From positions 1-37,784 of the forward strand of contig CAZAQY010000056.1 in NCBI GenBank assembly GCA_964486845.1: a DNA stretch of 37,784 bases. The letters are read 5' to 3'. Positions 32,142 through 37,784 of the stretch are shown piece by piece. Each line of letters opens with the position of its first letter. Positions within the stretch are counted from its first letter, which is position 1. This stretch comes from Anammoximicrobium sp964486845 (GTDB lineage: Bacteria; Planctomycetota; Planctomycetia; Pirellulales; Pirellulaceae). The notes beneath the pieces were generated by a model that saw only the letters and a program-made list of their open reading frames with translations, did not search any database and was not told the DNA's origin. Position numbers and translations under genes: made by a program.

Positions 32142-32948
32142 TCAGGCGGCCTTGCGGCGTTCGCGGGCGCGGCCGAAGCGGCCCTCTTGCTGTTCCTGGA
32201 CGAAGTTCAACAGATGATTGACGGGCGGCACCAAGTGGCCTTGGCTGCGGAGGATCTCGCAAGCCTGCTCCAGGCCCACCTTGGCGCGGAACAGCAAGCG
32301 GTGGGCTTCGGAAAGGGCTTCGATGTATTCGCGCGGAAAACTGTTGCGCCGCAGGGCCACCACGTTTACGCACCGCGGCCGCGACGGGTTGCCCTCGATC
32401 AGCATATAGGGCGGGACATCGTGCAGGACGCGGCTCAGGCCGCCGATGAAACTGTAGCTGCCGATCGTGGTGAACTGGTGTACGCCCACGTTGCCCGACA
32501 AGGTGGCGTGGTGATGGATGCGAACGTGCCCGGCCAACAGCGTGCCGTTGGCCAGGATCACGCGATCGCCGATCACGCAATCGTGCGCCACGTGCGAGCA
32601 GGCCATCAGGAAGCAGTCGTTGCCGATGCTGGTCACGCCGCTTTCTTTTTCCGTTGCCCGGTTGACCGTCACCGCTTCCCGGAACACGTTGCCGTCCCCG
32701 ATCACGACTTGGGTGTCGGCGCCCCGGTAGCTCAGGTCCTGGGGTTCCCCGCCGATGACCACGCCGGGATACAGCTTGTTCTCTTCGCCCAACGTCACGC
32801 GGCCCAGGAGCGTCACGTTGGCGATCAAGCGGGTGCCGCGGCCGATCGTGACCTGTGGGCCGACAACGCAGAACGGGCCGATTTCGACTTCGTCGCCGAG
32901 TTCGGCCTGGGGATCCACTTCCGCGCGATCAGAAATGCGAGTTGCCAT
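32142..32948 (-). CDS. lpxA: Acyl-ACP:UDP-N-acetylglucosamine O-acyltransferase
   Basis: 268 residues (E. coli LpxA has 262). It catalyses the first step of lipid A synthesis, moving a 3-hydroxyacyl chain from ACP to the sugar nucleotide. The left-handed beta-helix hexapeptides cover about 1-190. The catalytic histidine is His122 in CSHVAHDCVIG, matching E. coli His125. GNVGVHQFTTIGSYSFIGG forms the acyl-chain pocket. The helical C-terminal domain (about 195-268) begins NVVALRRNSFPREYI. The E. coli TIHRGT motif is TVNRAT here, a change in the substrate region that might relate to a different sugar nucleotide. GGAGG precedes the ATG at 32948. It sits between lpxC and the GnnA-like gene. Confidence 0.95.
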   Translation of the reverse strand: MATRISDRAEVDPQAELGDEVEIGPFCVVGPQVTIGRGTRLIANVTLLGRVTLGEENKLYPGVVIGGEPQDLSYRGADTQVVIGDGNVFREAVTVNRATEKESGVTSIGNDCFLMACSHVAHDCVIGDRVILANGTLLAGHVRIHHHATLSGNVGVHQFTTIGSYSFIGGLSRVLHDVPPYMLIEGNPSRPRCVNVVALRRNSFPREYIEALSEAHRLLFRAKVGLEQACEILRSQGHLVPPVNHLLNFVQEQQEGRFGRARERRKAA

Positions 32949-33016
32949 GAGCCACGCCACCTCCAGAGGCCAGTGCAAAACGAACACGAGCCAAGCCCGG
33001 AACGAAGTCCCGGCAG

Positions 33017-33937
33017 CTAGGCCGTACGGGCCAAGCTGTCCCACGCCGTTTCGGCCAGCAACCGCGCCACCAGTTCCGCGTTCAGTCGATGGCCGCTGCA
33101 GTGGGCGACAATGTGCCCCGACAGGTCGCAGCCCGCCAGCGCCAGGTCGCCGATCAAATCCAACGTTTTGTGCCGCACGCATTCATCCGGAAAACGCAGC
33201 GGATTGTCGATCGGTCCGCGCCCGTCAAAGACCAGCAGGTCCTGGCACGTGACGCGACCGCCCAGTCCCTGGCTGCGCAGCCAGGCCGCCTCTTCTTCCA
33301 GGACGAACGTGCGAGCCGCACTGAGTTCGCGGCGGAACGTCTGGGGCGTGACCGCCAGGGCCAGCGCCTGCCGCTGAATCGGTCCCGTGAGGCCGTAGTC
33401 GATCTGGCACTCGACGGTCAACCCCGGTCCCGCCGCCGGGCGAGCCTCGATCCAAGACCGGCCGTCGCTCACGCGCAGCGTGCGGCACACGGTCAATTGC
33501 CGCCGGAGGGCGCTCTGCAGCGTGACGCCGGCCGCGTCCAAGGCGGTGGCAAACGGCAAGCTCGATCCGTCGCAGCCCGGCATCTCGGGGTTGTCGACCC
33601 AGACCTCGCAGTTGTCGATCTGCAAGCCGAACAGCGCCGACAGGATATGCTCCACCATGTCCACGCGCACGCCGCCGTCGCGCAAGGAGGTGCGCCGGGG
33701 CACCTCGACGCGATACTGCACTCGTGCCGGGATGCGCCGCGACGAGCTCACGTCCCTGCGGACGAAGACCACGCCGGTGTCGGGCGGGGCGGGCCGGAAT
33801 TCCACTTGGACGTCCTGCCCGCTCCAGTACCCGAACCCGTCCACACGGACGGCGCTGGAAACCGTGCGTTGTTGGCGGCAACAGCTGCTCAAGGGATGCC
33901 CATCTGTGCAAGCGTGGACGAAGGAGCGAAGAACCAA
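33017..33937 (-). CDS. lpxC: UDP-3-O-acyl-N-acetylglucosamine deacetylase
   Basis: 306 residues. It is the zinc-dependent committed step of lipid A synthesis. Zinc ligands are in MVEHILSAL (matching E. coli His79) and VRHKTLDLIGDLAL (His238, Asp242), and the catalytic histidine is in HCSGHRLN (His265). The start is taken as TTG at 33937, six bases after the ompH stop; the next in-frame possibility is a TTG 15 codons later, just before QQRTVSSAVRVDG, where alignment with other LpxC proteins begins, so the true start is uncertain by about 15 residues. The fused LpxC-FabZ form found in some phyla is not seen; the chain ends after the LpxC domain. Confidence 0.95.
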   Translation of the reverse strand: MVLRSFVHACTDGHPLSSCCRQQRTVSSAVRVDGFGYWSGQDVQVEFRPAPPDTGVVFVRRDVSSSRRIPARVQYRVEVPRRTSLRDGGVRVDMVEHILSALFGLQIDNCEVWVDNPEMPGCDGSSLPFATALDAAGVTLQSALRRQLTVCRTLRVSDGRSWIEARPAAGPGLTVECQIDYGLTGPIQRQALALAVTPQTFRRELSAARTFVLEEEAAWLRSQGLGGRVTCQDLLVFDGRGPIDNPLRFPDECVRHKTLDLIGDLALAGCDLSGHIVAHCSGHRLNAELVARLLAETAWDSLARTA

Positions 33938-33943
33938 CCGATC

Positions 33944-34597
33944 TCAACGCCGGGGAATCGGCGGAGCGATCGGCCCCTGCGGGCTCGCGACCGGCGTGCC
34001 TTGCGAGGGCGTGCCGCGGTTGAGTATGTCCAGGATAAGGTCCGTGATGTTCAACCGATTCTGGTAAATCACCATCCGGTTGATGCCTTGCATGATGGAC
34101 TCGCGTTTTGCAGGATCCATGTCCTCCGCGCTGTACCGCAAGACCAGTCCGATGCGATTGCGAACGGCAAAGTCGGCCACCGCGGCTTCGATCTCCTTGT
34201 ACACGTTGAAGTAGATCTTCGCCTCTTGCTCCATGAACTCCTTTTGCCGTTTGGCACTTTCCAGCTGGAAATTGACTCGCATCCGGGCGATGTTCTCCTC
34301 CACGTTCTTGTACTCGGGCGTGCCCGGCTTGAACTGGTTCAACTTCTCGGTTTCCGTCCGCAACTGTGTCTGCTGCTGCGTGACGACATCCTTGTACGCG
34401 TCGATGTCCTTCTTGATATCTTCGATTTGCTGTTGGAAGCGAAGATGGTTCTTGAAGATGTAGGGAACGTCGATGACGGCGACGGACGTGCCGCTCGCCT
34501 GGCCGAAAGATGGACCTGCGGCGAGCCCGCAAGCCAAGAGAGCAGCCGCCAGCGCGGCGGGGCAAAGCGTGGTCTTCACTGCCAGCACTCCTTGCAT
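33944..34597 (-). CDS. OmpH/Skp family periplasmic chaperone
   Basis: 217 residues with a signal peptide (about 7-32, ALAAALLACGLAAGPSFGQA). The mature part begins VAVIDVPYIFKNHLRF, then a long coiled coil (about 55-145) rich in Q, E and K, typical of Skp, a trimer that holds unfolded outer-membrane proteins in the periplasm. A proline-rich tail follows the last helix. Two starts are possible: ATG at 34597 (AAGGAAGG eight bases before) and GTG at 34579 (AAGGAG eight bases before); the latter gives a more standard signal peptide. It leads the operon ompH-lpxC-lpxA-gnnA-like, the usual link between outer-membrane protein assembly and lipid A synthesis. Confidence 0.9.
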   Translation of the reverse strand: MQGVLAVKTTLCPAALAAALLACGLAAGPSFGQASGTSVAVIDVPYIFKNHLRFQQQIEDIKKDIDAYKDVVTQQQTQLRTETEKLNQFKPGTPEYKNVEENIARMRVNFQLESAKRQKEFMEQEAKIYFNVYKEIEAAVADFAVRNRIGLVLRYSAEDMDPAKRESIMQGINRMVIYQNRLNITDLILDILNRGTPSQGTPVASPQGPIAPPIPRR

Positions 34598-34751
34598 AGA
34601 AAGGGCCTTCCTTGACGGGCGGGGTCACTTTCCGCGACACATCGCCCCCGTAAACGCGACCGCTCGGCGGTCGGGCGCCAAGAGCGTCAACGCGGGCGGT
34701 ATTTTGCCCAAGTCGGCGGGACAGGTAAAGGGCAAAAATAGACCGATCTTC
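34598..34751. other. Region upstream of the ompH operon, no gene
   Basis: It holds a hairpin GACCG/CGGTC (34660-34674) and a second, TTTTGCCC (34702-34709) / GGGCAAAA (34730-34737). The lipid A operon promoter should be here or in array D, but no convincing minus-strand hexamer pair was found. Confidence 0.4.
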
Positions 34752-34932
34752 CGGGGAGGCGGGAGGCGGGAGGCGGGTTTGCGGGTTTGCGGGAGATAAG
34801 TTGGATGTCGCGGGACGCGGGGGCGGGGATGGAGAGGCGCCGGCAGCACGCTCCCAAGCCGATTTTCGGTGCCAACACGCTTTCCGACTGTCTCATCCCG
34901 CATCTCGCGTCTCGCAACCCGCATCTCGCACC
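34752..34932. repeat. Inverted heptamer array D
   Basis: The left arm (34752-34829) starts with GAGGCGG repeated three times, then two 8-nt units GCGGGTTT, then CGGGACG-like units; the right arm (34891-34932) has CGCATCT, CGCGTCT, CGCAACC, CGCATCT. The spacer is about 61 nt. It lies between divergent genes, and its right arm ends 9 bases before a strong -35 box. Confidence 0.75.
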
Positions 34933-34941
34933 AAATCGGTT

Positions 34942-34970
34942 TTGACAGCCATCGCAACAATCGTTATGCT
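34942..34970 (+). promoter_or_regulatory. Sigma-70-like promoter of the receiver/kinase operon
   Basis: A perfect TTGACA (34942-34947), 17 nt, then TATGCT (34965-34970, 4 of 6). The best promoter in the window; transcription would start near 34977, giving a leader of about 130 nt before the GTG at 35106. Confidence 0.65.
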
Positions 34971-35105
34971 TCCGCCCTCGACGGCCGGTCAGGGACGATC
35001 GGCCACCCCAACATCCAGCCGACCTGTCTTCACGGACGCGAATTCCTGCCTTGAGAGCGTTCGGACGGGCGGCTGCCTGCCCTGCTGGCACAAGGAGGTG
35101 CTTCT

Positions 35106-35495
35106 GTGCTCGTGCGCCCTGCCGCGGACGCTCGCCCCAGCGTCCTGATCGTGGATCGATCGGAAGACTCGCGCCAAGTGCTGCGTACGGTCCTGGAGAG
35201 ACGCGGCGTCCAAACATGGGAGGCGGCCGAGGCCCGCCGCGGCGTCGAACTGGCGCGCCAGCACCACCCCCAGGTGATCGTTCTGGACCTGGACGCCGGG
35301 AATGCCGATCAAGAGGAAATCCGCGATCAGTACGAGGCGGAATCGAAGGAACACGACGTTTACTTGCTGGTGATCGGCCGCTCCGTCTCCTATGAACGGA
35401 TCCTGCCCAAAGACCGAATGCTCGCCAAACCCTACCATTACGCCCCGCTAGTGCGTACAATCGAGACGCTGCTGGGTCCCGCCACGGTGTCGTGA
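35106..35495 (+). CDS. Stand-alone receiver-domain protein, atypical
   Basis: 129 residues from a GTG with AAGGAGG eight bases upstream. A single response-regulator receiver domain without output domain: SVLIVDRSEDSRQVL (12-26), phosphoacceptor Asp61 in QVIVLDLDAG, and Lys108 in MLAKPYHY. The acidic pair that binds magnesium is reduced: Asp17 is followed by arginine where a second acidic residue is usual, and the switch Ser/Thr position reads VIGRS. Phosphorylation is therefore possible but may be weak. It is 40 bases upstream of an FHA-GAF histidine kinase, its likely partner, in one operon. It may act as a phosphate sink or a protein-protein switch. Confidence 0.85.
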   Translation: MLVRPAADARPSVLIVDRSEDSRQVLRTVLERRGVQTWEAAEARRGVELARQHHPQVIVLDLDAGNADQEEIRDQYEAESKEHDVYLLVIGRSVSYERILPKDRMLAKPYHYAPLVRTIETLLGPATVS

Positions 35496-35535
35496 AGGCG
35501 GCTCCCAGGCCGCACGAGGCACGAAGGGCGCGGTC

Positions 35536-37320
35536 ATGGCGTGTCTGTTTGTCATTCAGGGACGCGATCAGGGGAAGCGTTTCGACCTGGACGCACCCGT
35601 GATCGGGGTGGGCCGAGAGGCCACCAACGCGATCCGCTTGCACGACGTGGAGGTCTCGCGGCGGCACGCCCAAGTCGTGCAAACCGACGAGAACTTCAAA
35701 CTCGTCGACTTGGGCAGCTCCAACGGGACGTTCGTCAACGAACAGCAGATCGACCAGCACGTGTTGCAGAGCGGCGACCGCGTGCTGGTCGGCCGCACGC
35801 TGATGATCTTCACCGGCAACGAGGACCGCTCGTCGGTCGATTTGGCCGCCGAAGTGGACATCATCGATCATGGACCGGCCTCCGACGGTTCGCGGATCGT
35901 GTCGTCGATGAGCCACGAGCAGGGCAGTCAGATCTTCTCCGGCGCCGAGTTGTCCGCCAGTCCCTGGCTGGCTCGCGCCCGCAGCAACTTGCAGGTGATG
36001 TACCGCACCGCGCTGGCGGTCAGTCACACGCTGGATATCGACCAGTTACTGCAGCGGATCATGGAACTGATTTTTGAGTGGGTCGAGGCGGACCGTGGCT
36101 GCATTATGCTGGTGGATTGGGAATCGGGCGAGGCGATTCCCAAGGTCTACCGCAGCCGCGGGGATACGCGCAGCAGCGAGCGGATGCGGATCAGCCAGAC
36201 GATTCTGGACTACGTCCTGGAACATCGCGAAGGCGTGCTGACCAGCGATGCGCGGGAAGACGAACGCTGGGACCCGGCGGCCAGCATCTTGAAGCTGGGC
36301 GTGCGGGAGGCCATTTGCGTGCCCATGCAGGGCCGTTACGGGATGGTCGGCGTGATCTACATCGACACCTATACGCCGCCCGTCCAGGTGGTCCAGAACC
36401 GGCACCTGAACCGCTTCTCGGATGAGCATTTGAAGCTGATGGTGGCCATCGGTCATCAGGCGGCGTTGGCCGTCGAGGACACCTCCTACTACTCGGCCCT
36501 GGTCCAAGCCGAACGCCTGGCCGCCGTCGGGCAGACCATCGCCACCTTGTCGCATCACGTCAAGAACATCCTCCAGGGCATCCGCGGAGGCAGCTACTTG
36601 ATCGAAGAAGGGCTCAAGAACACCGATACCGAACTGGTCCGCAAGGGCTGGAACATCGTCGACAAGAACCAGGAGAAGATCTCTAACCTGGTCATGGACA
36701 TGTTGACGTTCAGCAAGGAGCGGCAGCCGGAGAAAGTGCCGGCCGACTTGAATCAAGTGGCAGCCGAAGTGGTCGAATTGATGCAGGCCCGGGCAGCCGA
36801 ATCGGGCGTGACGCTGGTTTGGCAGCCGGCTACCGGCATGCCCGCGCTGCATTTCGACCCCGAAGCGCTGCACCGCGCCATTCTGAACGTCGTCACCAAC
36901 GCCATCGACGCTTGCGAACAGGCACTGGACGGACGCGTGGCCGTCCGCACGGATTACGTCGCCGACAAGTCCCTGGCCCGCGTCACCGTGGAAGACAATG
37001 GGGAAGGGATTGCTGCCGGCGACATCCACAAGGTGTTCTCGCTGTTCGAATCGCGCAAAGGCAGCCGGGGCACCGGGCTGGGGCTGTCGGTCAGCCAGAA
37101 GATCTTGCGGGAGCACGGCGGCGAGATTCGCGTCGAAAGCGCTCCGAACGCCGGCAGCCGGTTCTGCCTCGAATTCCCGGCCCTTTCGCCCAGCGAGGCG
37201 GGCGCCATCGCCGAGCAAAGCAAGCAGGAGGCCGCCTCCCGCGAGATGACCATCGAGTCGGGCAGCGAAGCGCAGGACGATGTCACGGAGACCTTGCACC
37301 GGCCCGAAGAGGCAAGCTGA
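35536..37320 (+). CDS. FHA - GAF sensor histidine kinase
   Basis: 594 residues, no membrane segment. The FHA domain (about 1-95) shows IGVGRE, VSRRHAQV (40-47) and SSNGTFVN (61-68). The GAF domain (about 145-325) runs from NLQVMYRTALAVSHTLDID to HLKLMVAIGHQAALAVED. The HisKA-like helix has TLSHHVKNILQG with phosphoacceptor His340; the next residue is His341 where Glu is usual. The ATPase domain shows the N-box LNVVTNAIDACEQ, VEDNGEGI and RGTGLGLSVSQ. The C-terminal about 60 residues are acidic and disordered. It probably joins phosphothreonine recognition with small-molecule or redox sensing and phosphorylates the adjacent receiver. A short gene follows after 10 bases. Confidence 0.93.
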   Translation: MACLFVIQGRDQGKRFDLDAPVIGVGREATNAIRLHDVEVSRRHAQVVQTDENFKLVDLGSSNGTFVNEQQIDQHVLQSGDRVLVGRTLMIFTGNEDRSSVDLAAEVDIIDHGPASDGSRIVSSMSHEQGSQIFSGAELSASPWLARARSNLQVMYRTALAVSHTLDIDQLLQRIMELIFEWVEADRGCIMLVDWESGEAIPKVYRSRGDTRSSERMRISQTILDYVLEHREGVLTSDAREDERWDPAASILKLGVREAICVPMQGRYGMVGVIYIDTYTPPVQVVQNRHLNRFSDEHLKLMVAIGHQAALAVEDTSYYSALVQAERLAAVGQTIATLSHHVKNILQGIRGGSYLIEEGLKNTDTELVRKGWNIVDKNQEKISNLVMDMLTFSKERQPEKVPADLNQVAAEVVELMQARAAESGVTLVWQPATGMPALHFDPEALHRAILNVVTNAIDACEQALDGRVAVRTDYVADKSLARVTVEDNGEGIAAGDIHKVFSLFESRKGSRGTGLGLSVSQKILREHGGEIRVESAPNAGSRFCLEFPALSPSEAGAIAEQSKQEAASREMTIESGSEAQDDVTETLHRPEEAS

Positions 37321-37330
37321 GGCGAGTGCC

Positions 37331-37627
37331 ATGCTGGATCACCACGACCGCGAAAAGTTCGCCGCGATCTACCGTCTGCTGGCCGAGGTGCTGGAGCACG
37401 AGACTCCGGACGCACCTGCCAGCGACCGCGTGTCCTACCTCCTGGGCGACCTGACGGGACGCGTCTTCATGGGCGCGCCGATCGGGCCGCCGGACGAGGT
37501 GCTGGAAGCGGCGGTCCAGGTGCTCCGCACCGGCGGTCCGGCCGAACGCGAACACCTGGCGGCCCGCCTGAGGTCCCACGCCGAACAGCTGGATCGCAGC
37601 GCCGACGACGGGGCCGCAGAGACGTAA
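37331..37627 (+). CDS. Small hypothetical protein, end of the kinase operon
   Basis: 98 residues from the ATG at 37331, 10 bases after the kinase stop, with AGGCGAG upstream. It is helical and charged with no cysteine and no signal peptide: HHDREKFAAIYRLLAEVLEHE, DEVLEAAVQVLRTGG, EREHLAARLRSHAEQLDR. I do not recognise the family. Position suggests a function with the FHA-GAF kinase and the receiver protein. Confidence 0.65.
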   Translation: MLDHHDREKFAAIYRLLAEVLEHETPDAPASDRVSYLLGDLTGRVFMGAPIGPPDEVLEAAVQVLRTGGPAEREHLAARLRSHAEQLDRSADDGAAET

Positions 37628-37688
37628 GGAACGCCCTCAGGAAACGGCTTGCCAGAGAAGAAGTCGCACCGCGAGGGTGCGAGTATCT

Positions 37689-37710
37689 GTAGCATGGCTC
37701 TCTGAGCCGT
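37689..37710. repeat. Dispersed 22-nt intergenic motif, copy 2
   Basis: Same motif as at 1698-1719 with one C-to-T change in the hairpin loop, about 60 bases after the last gene's stop. The remaining bases to 37784 hold no gene. Confidence 0.6.
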
Positions 37711-37752
37711 CTTCTACAGTCTGGCTAGTGCCTAAGTGGGTCAGAGGCCAAA

Positions 37753-37773
37753 AACCCCGGTGTTTTTGGGGTT
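37753..37773 (+). terminator. Weak terminator-like hairpin at the window end
   Basis: AACCCC (37753-37758) and GGGGTT (37768-37773) with a T-rich loop. Six base pairs only; the T run is in the loop, so the call is weak. Confidence 0.25.
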
Positions 37774-37784
37774 CTCCATGCTGT

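Overview
The window looks like a chromosomal segment of a planctomycete, most likely of the Pirellulales type. The evidence is the gene families and their mix: a SUMF1-domain lipoprotein-like enzyme beside a Tat-exported Gfo/Idh/MocA oxidoreductase, a second Tat-exported Gfo/Idh/MocA protein, a DUF6807 (PmoA-like) secreted protein, several FHA-domain signalling proteins, an ompH-lpxC-lpxA-Gfo/Idh lipid A cluster, high GC, and wide intergenic regions full of short dispersed repeats. No tRNA, rRNA, CRISPR array, phage or insertion sequence was recognised.

Layout. 1-1.7 kb: the 3' part of a glycosyltransferase-like/FkbM methyltransferase fusion and a DUF6165 protein. 1.85-4.5 kb: SUMF1-domain protein and Gfo/Idh/MocA oxidoreductase, facing a PAS histidine kinase (4.7-5.8 kb, minus). 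6.1-10.5 kb: TolC-like protein, then an overlapping pair of uncharacterised genes (a polytopic GT-C-like membrane protein and an anchored alpha/alpha-toroid-like protein). 10.6-15.8 kb: citrate synthase (minus) diverging from a GH13 glycogen debranching enzyme, then a DRE-TIM aldolase and a small membrane protein. 15.8-19.3 kb: a long structured leader, an ECF-type sigma factor, an HTH regulator (minus), and a DUF4430/DUF6580 pair that may handle corrinoid or another small ligand. 20-27 kb: Gfo/Idh/MocA protein and a small protein (minus), a 1120-residue secreted putative glycosidase, the relic of an ADP-ribosylglycohydrolase, and a DUF6807 protein. 27-31 kb: FtsH and an FHA-GAF-like-adenylate cyclase. 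31-34.6 kb (minus): lipid A operon ompH-lpxC-lpxA-gnnA-like. 35.1-37.6 kb: receiver protein, FHA-GAF histidine kinase and a small protein.

The most unusual signal is not a gene. Five intergenic loci (4546-4720, 19489-19577, 26877-27082, 29072-29188, 34752-34932) share one architecture: a G-rich run of degenerate 7-nt units, a non-conserved spacer of about 20 to 90 nt, then the same kind of units in reverse complement. The heptamer differs between loci but is consistent within each. The G-rich arm always comes first, so the transcript of either strand would fold into a long imperfect hairpin. Three arrays abut or run into the stop codons of neighbouring genes. A sixth, A/G-rich element at 25350-25455 has a related layout. 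Other repeats are a 27-of-28 inverted repeat between convergent genes (10522-10610) and two copies of a 22-nt motif at opposite ends of the window (1698 and 37689).

Functions and promoters were read from sequence alone; no database search was run. Promoter calls rest on hexamer matches by eye and are tentative.
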